NCBI GenBank assembly: GCA_934271275.1
Contig: CAKQRD010000006.1
Span: 62,001-126,000 of the forward strand
Reading direction: 5' to 3'
DNA from: an uncultured Clostridia bacterium
GTDB taxonomy: Bacteria; Bacillota; Clostridia; Christensenellales; Borkfalkiaceae
DNA: 64,000 nt
The number at the start of each line of letters is the position of its first letter. Position 1 is the first letter of the stretch. The notes beneath the pieces were generated by a model. It was not told the DNA's origin and ran no database searches. It saw only the letters and a program-made list of their open reading frames with translations. Positions 57,881-64,000 of this stretch are shown one piece after another. Made by a program: the position numbers and the translations under genes.

Positions 57881-58708
57881 TTAATTTATCCTCGTGATGA
57901 TAAGCTTGTCAGACGACTTTTTGTGTTTTCTCGTCTTATAACCGAGAGCAGGTTTACCCCAAGGAGTAACAGGCCCCGGCATACCGACGGGAGATTTGCC
58001 TTCGCCGCCGCCGTGAGGGTGGTCGCACGGGTTCATAACCACGCCGCGGACGGAAGGACGAATACCGAAGTGTCTCGTTTTGCCCGCTTTGCCGACTCTT
58101 ATAATCTCGTGTTCGAGATTGCCTATCTGACCTATCGTCGCCTTGCAGTTTGCGAGAATGTATCTCATTTCTCCGCTCGGCATTTTGAGGGTAACGTATT
58201 TTTCGTCACGCGCCATAATCTGCGCGCTCATACCCGCGGCTCTCGCGATCTGACCGCCTTTACCGGGCTGCATCTCGATGTTGTGAACCATAGTACCTAC
58301 GGGAATGTCTTTAAGCTTTAACGCGTTGCCCGCCTTGATATCCGCGGTTTCGCCGGAAATAACGGTGTCGCCTACTTTGAGGCCTACGGGAGCAAGGATA
58401 TAAGTCTTTGCGCCGTCCGCGTATTGAAGGAGCGCGATGTTCGCGCTGCGGTTCGGATCGTATTCGATGGTCTTAACCGTTGCGGGGATACCGTCTTTCG
58501 CGCGTTTGAAGTCGATGATACGGTATTTTCTTCTGTTGCCGCCGCCGATGTGACGAACGGTAATCTTACCCTGCGCGTTTCTGCCGCCCGACTTTCTCTG
58601 ATCTTCGAGAAGCGATTTCTCGGGTTTCGTCGTCGTGATTTCGTCGTATGCGCTGACCGTCATGAAACGGCGAGCGGACGAAGTCGGTTTATATCTTTTT
58701 ATAGCCAT
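57881..58708 (-). CDS. rplB: 50S ribosomal protein L2
   Basis: A 275-residue peptidyl-transferase-centre protein: MAIKRYKPTSSARRFMTVSA, RNAQGKITVRHIGGGNRRKY, YILAPVGLKVGDTVISGETA and MNPCDHPHGGGEGKSPVGMP with the conserved histidine loop. Located 18 nt after rplW. Confidence 0.99.
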   Translation of the reverse strand: MAIKRYKPTSSARRFMTVSAYDEITTTKPEKSLLEDQRKSGGRNAQGKITVRHIGGGNRRKYRIIDFKRAKDGIPATVKTIEYDPNRSANIALLQYADGAKTYILAPVGLKVGDTVISGETADIKAGNALKLKDIPVGTMVHNIEMQPGKGGQIARAAGMSAQIMARDEKYVTLKMPSGEMRYILANCKATIGQIGNLEHEIIRVGKAGKTRHFGIRPSVRGVVMNPCDHPHGGGEGKSPVGMPGPVTPWGKPALGYKTRKHKKSSDKLIITRIN

Positions 58709-58726
58709 TTTAATTTCCTCCGGGAA

Positions 58727-59017
58727 TTAGGACAACGAATCGAAGAACTCGATGGACTTGCTGTCGCTCTTAAGCTGAACGATCGCCTTTTTGTAGTCGG
58801 GAGTATAACCTTCGTACTTGCCTTGTCTTTTAAGCTTTCCGCCGACGATCGCGGTGTTGACCTTTGCGACCTTGACGCCGAAGATTTCTTCGATAGCAAG
58901 CTTAATCTGGGTTTTATTAGCGTTTTTAGCCACTATAAAACTATATTTTTTATCCTTGATACCCGCATAGCTCTTTTCGGAGAGAAGGGGTTTGATAATG
59001 ATGTCGTGTGCAGCCAT
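58727..59017 (-). CDS. rplW: 50S ribosomal protein L23
   Basis: A 96-residue exit-tunnel protein that docks trigger factor and SRP: DIIIKPLLSEKSYAGIKDKK, then YSFIVAKNANKTQIKLAIEE and IFGVKVAKVNTAIVGGKLKR. Its start overlaps the rplD stop by one base. Trigger factor is encoded at the right edge of the window. Confidence 0.98.
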   Translation of the reverse strand: MAAHDIIIKPLLSEKSYAGIKDKKYSFIVAKNANKTQIKLAIEEIFGVKVAKVNTAIVGGKLKRQGKYEGYTPDYKKAIVQLKSDSKSIEFFDSLS

Positions 59018-59643
59018 TATTCTCCGTAGACCTCCTGTATTTGTTCGACAGCCTTTTTGGAAATGACTATCTTCGCGTTTTTAACGACGTCGTAGGTGTT
59101 AATCTGATCCGCGGGAATCGTGGTGATTTCGGGAATATTCGCAGAAGCTCTTAAAACGGCCTCGTCCGCGTTATCCATAACCACGAGTACGCTTTTATCG
59201 AGCTTGAACGCTTTGAGGAAGGCAGCCATTTCTTTCGTCTTGGGAGCTTCCACCTTTATCTCGTCGATAAAGATAACTTCGTCGTCTCTGATTTTCTGCG
59301 AAAGCGCGGAGAAAAGCGCAACCTCTTTCGCTTTAACGTTCATCTTTTTGGAGAAGTCGCGGGGCTTCGGAGCGAAAACCACGCCGCCCTTAACCCATTG
59401 CGGACTCCTTATAGAACCCTGTCTTGCTCTGCCGGTGCCTTTCTGTCTCCAAGGCTTTGCGCCGCCGCCGCGAACCTCGCTGCGGGTAAGAGTGCTTTTC
59501 GTGCCTTGTCTTTCGTTGGAGAGGCGGGTTACCACAGCCTGGTGAATAACCGCTTCGTTGTATTCCGCGCCGAACAAAACGTCGTTGAGATCGAGATTGC
59601 CTACTTCGGCAGCTTTCATATTAAATAATTTAACGCTTGGCAT
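59017..59643 (-). CDS. rplD: 50S ribosomal protein L4
   Basis: A 208-residue protein: TRSEVRGGGAKPWRQKGTGR, then ARQGSIRSPQWVKGGVVFAP (the tunnel loop) and KVEAPKTKEMAAFLKAFKLD. In gammaproteobacteria L4 binds the S10 leader and controls termination and translation; the leader at 60621-60874 makes L4 a candidate regulator here too, by analogy only. Confidence 0.98.
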   Translation of the reverse strand: MPSVKLFNMKAAEVGNLDLNDVLFGAEYNEAVIHQAVVTRLSNERQGTKSTLTRSEVRGGGAKPWRQKGTGRARQGSIRSPQWVKGGVVFAPKPRDFSKKMNVKAKEVALFSALSQKIRDDEVIFIDEIKVEAPKTKEMAAFLKAFKLDKSVLVVMDNADEAVLRASANIPEITTIPADQINTYDVVKNAKIVISKKAVEQIQEVYGE

Positions 59644-59654
59644 TTTCTTTCTCC

Positions 59655-60284
59655 TTACGCTTTAACGCTGTTTCTTAAAGTAACTATGCCCTTGACGGGA
59701 CCGGGAACCGCGCCCTTAACGAGAATCGCGTTTCTCTCTTTATCGACTTTAACGACTTCGAGATTGAGAACGGTTACGTTTTCGTGACCGTACTGCCCCG
59801 GCATTCTCTTACCCTTGAAGACTCTCGAAGGGGAGCTGTTCGCGCCCATAGAACCGACTTCTCTGTGTACGGGGCCTACGCCGTGGGTTTCTTTCAGTCT
59901 GTGATTGTTCCATCTTTTGATAACGCCCGTGAATCCGTGACCTTTGGACACGCCGGAAACGTCTATTTTGTCGCCCGCCGCGAACGTCTCGCAGGTAACC
60001 ACCGCGCCGACTTCGAGACCCGAATCTTCCATTCTGAATTCTTTCAGAACCTTCTGGGGCGCAACGCCGATTTTCTTGAAAAGACCCGCTTCGGGCTTGT
60101 TGAGATCGTTTTCCTTAACCTCGTCGAAGCCGAGCTTGATTGCGGAATAACCGTCTCTTTCCAAAGTCTTAACCTGAACGACGGGACAAGGACCTGCCTC
60201 GATAACCGTTACGGGAATAACCTTGCCGTTCTCGGTGAAGACCTGCGTCATTCCGAGCTTTCTGCCAATGATTGCTTTATTCAT
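59655..60284 (-). CDS. rplC: 50S ribosomal protein L3
   Basis: A 209-residue early assembly protein: MNKAIIGRKLGMTQVFTENG, VSKGHGFTGVIKRWNNHRLK, ETHGVGPVHREVGSMGANSS and KRMPGQYGHENVTVLNLEVV, containing the conserved glutamine (GQ) that is methylated in E. coli. GGAGGT precedes the ATG. Confidence 0.99.
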   Translation of the reverse strand: MNKAIIGRKLGMTQVFTENGKVIPVTVIEAGPCPVVQVKTLERDGYSAIKLGFDEVKENDLNKPEAGLFKKIGVAPQKVLKEFRMEDSGLEVGAVVTCETFAAGDKIDVSGVSKGHGFTGVIKRWNNHRLKETHGVGPVHREVGSMGANSSPSRVFKGKRMPGQYGHENVTVLNLEVVKVDKERNAILVKGAVPGPVKGIVTLRNSVKA

Positions 60285-60320
60285 AGATAAAGTTCACCTC
60301 CGTAATATATATAATGTTTA

Positions 60321-60620
60321 TTAGAGCTTGATTTTGATGTCTACGCCCGCGGGAAGGTGAATGCTGTCTAAAAGCTTCACGTTCGGGGAATAGATGTCGA
60401 TAAGTCTTTTGTGCGTTCTGATCTCGAACTGTTCGCGGGAATCTTTATATTTGTGCGGGGAACGCAAAATAGTAACGATTTCCTTTTCGGTGGGAAGCGG
60501 AATGGGACCGCTTATCTTCGCGCCCGATTTCTGCATCGTTTCAACGATTTTAGAAGCCGCGCTGTCGAGCATTTCCACGTCGTAAGACATAAGCTTGATT
60601 CTGATTTTCTGACTTGCCAT
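60321..60620 (-). CDS. rpsJ: 30S ribosomal protein S10
   Basis: A 99-residue protein, first gene of the operon: KIRIKLMSYDVEMLDSAASK, SGPIPLPTEKEIVTILRSPH and KDSREQFEIRTHKRLIDIYS. It also acts as NusE in antitermination. AAAGGAG precedes the ATG, at the end of a leader of about 250 nt with an attenuator. Unlike many Firmicutes, tuf/fus are not directly upstream. Confidence 0.99.
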   Translation of the reverse strand: MASQKIRIKLMSYDVEMLDSAASKIVETMQKSGAKISGPIPLPTEKEIVTILRSPHKYKDSREQFEIRTHKRLIDIYSPNVKLLDSIHLPAGVDIKIKL

Positions 60621-60874
60621 TGTTCGTAACTCCTTTTTCTACCTAACTTGTTATTCTGCCGTGTCGCTGTAAACTCCGCCGTGCGTGTCCTGAAAAAGTA
60701 AATAAAAAAATCATTCGCCGATACTTAATTTTTTAAGTCGCTGCGAATGACTTTACCCTTTCTTCGTTTGAAGTTAGTCGCAGAGATCGAGTCTCCACAC
60801 TTGTCAACGGAAATTATCTGTCGCCGTCACCAACGAATTTCAGTAACTTCCCGTATCAACCCAGATTACACAGC
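60621..60874 (-). promoter_or_regulatory. S10 operon leader with candidate attenuation control
   Basis: The 5' UTR from the predicted start (about 60874) to rpsJ. Its 5' half can fold: CGGGAA/TTTCCG closes a region containing a GTTAC/GTGAC hairpin, followed by GAGA/TCTC and CTTC-AAAC-GAAG hairpins. Its 3' half holds an intrinsic terminator (60701-60750). The segment at 60771-60783 (CTGCGACTAACTT on the minus strand) can pair, 11 of 13 positions, with 60741-60753 (AAGTCATTCGCAG), which contains the terminator's 5' arm, so the two structures exclude each other. No known riboswitch or T-box motif was recognised. Confidence 0.6.
60701..60750 (-). terminator. Attenuator in the S10 leader
   Basis: Minus-strand arms TCATTCGC (60743-60750) and GCGAATGA (60711-60718), with an inner CTTAA/TTAAG pair, are followed directly by TTTTTTTATT. 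It lies about 125-175 nt after the predicted start and before rpsJ, so termination here would switch off the whole operon. Confidence 0.75.
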
Positions 60875-60880
60875 CTACAT

Positions 60881-60910
60881 ATTATATACTACGTGTCAAT
60901 AGGTTGTCAA
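60881..60910 (-). promoter_or_regulatory. Promoter of the S10 ribosomal operon
   Basis: On the minus strand: TTGACA (60905-60910), 18 bp, TATAAT (60881-60886). A second TTGACA lies closer but at the wrong spacing. The remaining gap, 60911-61125, holds the clpX 3' hairpin and no gene. Confidence 0.8.
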
Positions 60911-61035
60911 ACGATTTTACACGGTTTTATGAAATTTTTTAATATTTTTTCGATATTTTTTAACGCCGACGAAAAGAAATATCCTGTCAGTTTTTATGCC
61001 GTCTCCGGTCAAAAACCGCCTTTCGTTCTGTTTTA

Positions 61036-61067
61036 ATCCCCGCCAGCTTTTCGTCGCGGGCGGGGAT
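61036..61067 (-). terminator. Possible terminator hairpin after clpX
   Basis: A 9-bp stem ATCCCCGCC / GGCGGGGAT lies about 60 nt after the clpX stop. The tail (TAAAACAG) is not T-rich, so termination efficiency is doubtful. Confidence 0.4.
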
Positions 61068-61125
61068 AACTTTCTTAAAAAGAAGAAAATTCGTTCCCTC
61101 TTCTCCGCGAGCCGTCCGCCGAAGG

Positions 61126-62358
61126 TCAGGCGATTTTCTTTTTTATGATTTTGGGTTTTTCGCCCTTGTTCACGACGTTTTCGTCCACTATAACCTTTTC
61201 TACGCCCTCTTCGGAAGGCAAGTCGTACATAGTGTCGATCATCAGGTTTTCGAGAATGGTGCGCAGTCCTCTCGCCCCCGTTTTAAGCTCTATCGCGCGT
61301 TTTGCGACCGCGTTCACCGCGCCGTCGGTTATTTCCAGATCTACGTTATCGAGGCCGATAAGCTTTTTATACTGCTTAACGAGCGCGTTTTTGGGAACGG
61401 TCAGAATGTTTACGAGAGCCTTTTCGTCCAGCGGATGCAACCCCACGGTTATCGGCACGCGCCCCACGAATTCGGGAATAAGACCGTATTTGATAAGATC
61501 CTGCGGCTGAACGTCGCGAATCATATCTTTATCTTCCGCGTTAGCCTTTTCGACGTAGCCGCCGAAGCCCAAAGAAGCGTTCTTTTCGCGCTTTGCGATA
61601 ATGGAGTCGAGTCCCACGAACGCGCCGCCGCATATAAACAATATATTAGTGGTGTCTATCCTGATACATTCCTGCTGCGGGTGTTTTCTGCCGCCCTGCG
61701 GGGGAACGCTCGCAACCGTACTTTCGATAATTTTCAAAAGCGCCTGCTGAACGCCCTCGCCCGAAACGTCGCGGGTTATGGACACGTTTTCCGACTTTCT
61801 CGCGATTTTGTCGATTTCATCTATATAAACTATGCCCTTCTGCGCCTTTTCAACGTCGTAATCGGCGGACTGAATAAGCTTTAAAAGGATATTTTCCACG
61901 TCCTCGCCGACGTAGCCCGCTTCCGTCAGAGTGGTAGCGTCCGCGACCGCAAAGGGAACGTCGAGAATTTTGGCAAGCGTTCTCGCAAGAAGAGTTTTGC
62001 CGCTTCCCGTAGGTCCTAAAAGCAATATGTTGCTTTTATCCAGCTCCACGTCGCCCTTTTCCGCCGCGGTGTTTATTCTCTTATAATGGTTGTAAACCGC
62101 CACGGAAAGAACCTTTTTGGCTTCTTCCTGCCCGATAATGTACTCGTCGAGACGGCTTTTGATTTCGGCAGGCTTCAAAAGAGAGACCTTCTCCGCGCCG
62201 CCGTTTTCTTTTTTCTCGTCCTCTTTCATTACCTCGCGGCAAACCTCTATACATTCGTCGCAAATGTAAATGCCGTTAGGTCCTGCGATAAGGCGTTTCA
62301 CAAGCTCCTTCGGCTTACCGCAGAAGGAACAAAACAACTGATCTTTGTCTTTATTCAT
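61126..62358 (-). CDS. clpX: ATP-dependent Clp protease ATP-binding subunit ClpX
   Basis: A 410-residue AAA+ unfoldase. The N-terminal zinc-binding domain has CSFCGKP and CDECIEVC. Walker A GPTGSGKT (near 115) and Walker B IVYIDEIDK follow; the IGF loop that docks ClpP appears as LGFGG; sensor 2 is GARGLRTI. It feeds unfolded substrates to ClpP. Its ATG lies 16 nt after clpP, so the two form one operon. Confidence 0.98.
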   Translation of the reverse strand: MNKDKDQLFCSFCGKPKELVKRLIAGPNGIYICDECIEVCREVMKEDEKKENGGAEKVSLLKPAEIKSRLDEYIIGQEEAKKVLSVAVYNHYKRINTAAEKGDVELDKSNILLLGPTGSGKTLLARTLAKILDVPFAVADATTLTEAGYVGEDVENILLKLIQSADYDVEKAQKGIVYIDEIDKIARKSENVSITRDVSGEGVQQALLKIIESTVASVPPQGGRKHPQQECIRIDTTNILFICGGAFVGLDSIIAKREKNASLGFGGYVEKANAEDKDMIRDVQPQDLIKYGLIPEFVGRVPITVGLHPLDEKALVNILTVPKNALVKQYKKLIGLDNVDLEITDGAVNAVAKRAIELKTGARGLRTILENLMIDTMYDLPSEEGVEKVIVDENVVNKGEKPKIIKKKIA

Positions 62359-62374
62359 AATTCTCCGATAAAGT

Positions 62375-62971
62375 CTACGGGCGTTTGATAAAAATTTCGT
62401 CTATAAGCCCGTATTCTTTTGCGTCTTCCGCCGACAGATAATTGTCTCTGTCGGTGTCTTTCTCTACCTGTTCAAGCGGTTTTCCGCAGTTTTTCGCAAG
62501 TATCTTCGTCAGGCGGTGTTTCGTTTTAAGAATATGGTCCGCCTGAATTTTGATGTCGCTCGCCTGCCCTTGCGCGCCGCCGAGCGGTTGATGTATCATA
62601 ATTTCGCTGTTGGGAAGAGCGTATCTTTTGCCCTTCGTGCCGCTCGACAGAAGGAATGCGCCCATACTCGCGGCAAGCCCTATGCAGATAGTGCTTACGT
62701 CGCACTTGATATAGTTCATAGTGTCGTAAATCGCAAGCCCCGCGGTAACGCTTCCGCCCGGACTGTTGACGTACAGACATATATCCTTTTCGGGGTCTTT
62801 CCCTTCAAGGTAAATAAGCTGTGCCACGACGGTATCGGCAACCGCGTCCGTTATCTCGCCCGTGAGAAAAATTATTCTGTCCTCCAAAAGCCGCGAATAT
62901 ATGTCGTAGCTTCTTTCCCCTTTGCCCGTGTTCTCTATAACGTAGGGTACGACGGTGTTCTTTACGTCCAT
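62375..62971 (-). CDS. clpP: ATP-dependent Clp protease proteolytic subunit ClpP
   Basis: A 198-residue serine protease forming a tetradecameric chamber. The catalytic Ser is in GLAASMGAFLL, the His in SEIMIHQPLGGAQGQ and the Asp in DTDRDNYLSA. VNSPGGSVTAGLAIYDTM is typical. The order tig-clpP-clpX is the common bacterial arrangement. The 213-nt gap upstream holds two inverted repeats; no CtsR box was recognised. Confidence 0.98.
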   Translation of the reverse strand: MDVKNTVVPYVIENTGKGERSYDIYSRLLEDRIIFLTGEITDAVADTVVAQLIYLEGKDPEKDICLYVNSPGGSVTAGLAIYDTMNYIKCDVSTICIGLAASMGAFLLSSGTKGKRYALPNSEIMIHQPLGGAQGQASDIKIQADHILKTKHRLTKILAKNCGKPLEQVEKDTDRDNYLSAEDAKEYGLIDEIFIKRP

Positions 62972-63055
62972 TTAATATCTCCCCGTAAATTCATTTTTTC
63001 CGCGGAAGACCGAATCTGCCGCGGAAAATAGGTAATAAGTTGCTTATGTCGAATT

Positions 63056-63071
63056 ATGCAATATGTTGCAT
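63056..63071. promoter_or_regulatory. Inverted repeat upstream of clpP
   Basis: ATGCAA-TATG-TTGCAT, a perfect 6-bp inverted repeat with a 4-nt centre, lies 85 nt before clpP. It could be an operator in the clpP promoter region or a small hairpin. It is unlike the CIRCE or CtsR consensus. Confidence 0.4.
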
Positions 63072-63116
63072 TATTTTTGTTTTAAGTTTTCCGATCTCTG
63101 CGCCGGTCAAAGCAAA

Positions 63117-63142
63117 ACTTATATAAAAGCATTTATATAAGT
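63117..63142. repeat. AT-rich perfect inverted repeat between tig and clpP
   Basis: ACTTATATAAA-AGCA-TTTATATAAGT, an 11-bp perfect stem located 43 nt after the tig stop. It lacks GC pairs and a T-run, so it is a poor terminator; it may be a protein-binding site or an mRNA 3'-end structure. Confidence 0.5.
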
Positions 63143-63184
63143 ATACAAGTCGCCGCGGCAAGCCGTTAATAAATAGGCAACACG

Positions 63185-64000
63185 TTACGCAATAACGTTC
63201 GCGCTCTTCAAGAAATCGAAAAGCTTCTTGATGACGATTTCGTTCTTAACGTAGTCGAGCTGGCGAGCCTGCATATTCTTTTTGAGGTCGGGAACTTCTC
63301 TGCCCTGCGCCTTTGCCATTTCTTCTATTCTCGCTTCTACGTCCGCGTCGGTCGCTTCTATCTTCTCGTCCGAAATAATCTTTTCTATAACGAGTTGAGA
63401 TTTAACGATGCTTTCCGCCTGCGGCTTGTATTCGTTTCTGTAATCCTCGACGGTTTTGCCGACGTATTTTAAGTAGTCTTCGAGTTTAAGTCCCTGATAA
63501 GAAAGGCGATAGCTCATTTCCTCTACCATTCTGTCTACCTGCATTTCGATGAGCGCGTCGGGAATTTCCACGGTAGCGTTTTCGGAAATCTTTTTAACTA
63601 TCGCGTCCTCGATTTCGCGTTCCGCTCTGTCGGCGTTCTGTTTTTCGAGTCTTGCCTTAACCTCGTCTTTATAAGCCGTGAGGCTTTCCTCGCCGACGGA
63701 ATCTTTAATAAAGTCGTCGGTAAGCTCGGGAAGCTCTTTCTTCTTTATCTCGTGAAGATTTATGTGGAATACGGAATCTTTGCCTTTAAGATTTTCCGCG
63801 TGATATTCTTCGGGGAACTTGACGTTGATGTCGCGCTCTTCGCCGATTTTCATACCGACGAGCTGCTCCTCGAAACCGGGAATAAACGTGCCGCTGCCGA
63901 TAACGAGCGTCTGTTTTTCCGCCGTGCCTCCCTCGAACTTAACTCCGTCAACCGAACCCGAATAGTCGATGATAACGGTGTCGCCGTTTTCCACGGCTCT
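63185..64000 (-). CDS. tig: Trigger factor (3' part; 5' end outside window)
   Basis: The C-terminal 271 residues of the ribosome-bound chaperone and prolyl isomerase. The FKBP-type PPIase domain begins at the edge (ENGDTVIIDYSGSVDGVKFE, IGSGTFIPGFEEQLVGMKIG, EERDINVKFPEEYHAENLKG), and the arm-like C-terminal domain follows (from about PELTDDFIKDSVGEESLTAY). The N-terminal ribosome-binding domain is beyond 64000; an apparent internal GTG at 63994 is not the real start. It is upstream of clpP, the usual order. Confidence 0.97.
   Translation of the reverse strand, partial: RAVENGDTVIIDYSGSVDGVKFEGGTAEKQTLVIGSGTFIPGFEEQLVGMKIGEERDINVKFPEEYHAENLKGKDSVFHINLHEIKKKELPELTDDFIKDSVGEESLTAYKDEVKARLEKQNADRAEREIEDAIVKKISENATVEIPDALIEMQVDRMVEEMSYRLSYQGLKLEDYLKYVGKTVEDYRNEYKPQAESIVKSQLVIEKIISDEKIEATDADVEARIEEMAKAQGREVPDLKKNMQARQLDYVKNEIVIKKLFDFLKSANVIA

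Noticed and set aside
60741..60874. T-box or known metabolite riboswitch in the S10 leader
   Set aside because: The T-box AGGGTGG-like antiterminator motif and the conserved cores of the TPP, SAM, glycine and GEMM classes are absent.
1..64000. tRNA, rRNA or insertion sequence genes
   Set aside because: No cloverleaf-like TTCRANTC segments in context, no rRNA stretches and no transposase-like protein were recognised by eye; a dedicated scan was not possible.

Overview
The window looks like a chromosomal segment of an anaerobic, probably spore-forming member of the Clostridia (Bacillota). Four things point this way: the long S10-spc-alpha ribosomal operon with a KOW RNA-binding gene between map and infA; a zinc-type S14; SpoVT next to a SpoVB-like flippase; and the gene orders secD-secF-recJ-relA-MBL hydrolase-hemZ and clpP-clpX. 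AGGAGG ribosome binding sites and sigma-A type promoters (TTGACA-N17/18-TATAAT) are clear in many places. Assignment below class level is not attempted.

Layout. 1-3.1 kb: the 5' part of obgE, nth, and a divergent pair encoding a DUF3343 protein and an EF2568-type cysteine desulfurase. 3.2-6.5 kb: a CRP/FNR-type regulator co-transcribed with a surface-anchored protein and divergent from a di-cluster ferredoxin protein, with an FNR-like operator between them. 6.7-12.6 kb: two small unknown proteins, an S41 protease, a PucR-type regulator, an ArsP_2/manganese-type exporter and an MsmX/UgpC-type ABC ATPase. 12.8-20.1 kb: a YfbR-like nucleotidase, a TPP riboswitch controlling an unusual ThiT, an AraC regulator, a trehalase split by an in-frame stop, an M16 peptidase and a NodB-fold deacetylase. 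20.3-33.8 kb: pnp, rpsO, hemZ, MBL hydrolase, relA, recJ, secF, secD, a zinc-ribbon protein and a DUF1858 protein. 34.1-42.9 kb: a fused Wzz/tyrosine kinase, a Na/Pi symporter, trmL, a nitrilase-fold pseudoenzyme, a repeat cluster, dusB, a flippase and spoVT. 43.1-44.4 kb: a small AT-rich islet (PH/SHOCT membrane protein, DUF1413 protein, XRE repressor) with two operators. 44.6-60.9 kb: the ribosomal super-operon, all on the minus strand. 61-64 kb: clpX, clpP and the 3' part of tig.

Most of the window is housekeeping. The best candidates for something undescribed are regulatory. (1) The S10 operon leader of about 250 nt contains an intrinsic terminator and a competing antiterminator helix. 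(2) Three long untranslated gaps with hairpins lie inside an operon that is otherwise spaced by about 10 nt. (3) The FNR-like box is centred exactly where a class II activator would sit for the ferredoxin gene, and just downstream of the predicted start point of the regulator's own promoter. (4) The XRE islet carries two 17-nt operators. (5) The TPP riboswitch controls a ThiT with an extra five-helix N-terminal domain. Several proteins have lost expected catalytic residues: the nitrilase-fold protein, the SecF-like protein, the NodB-like deacetylase and the YfbR-like protein. No CRISPR array, rRNA, tRNA, insertion sequence or prophage was recognised.
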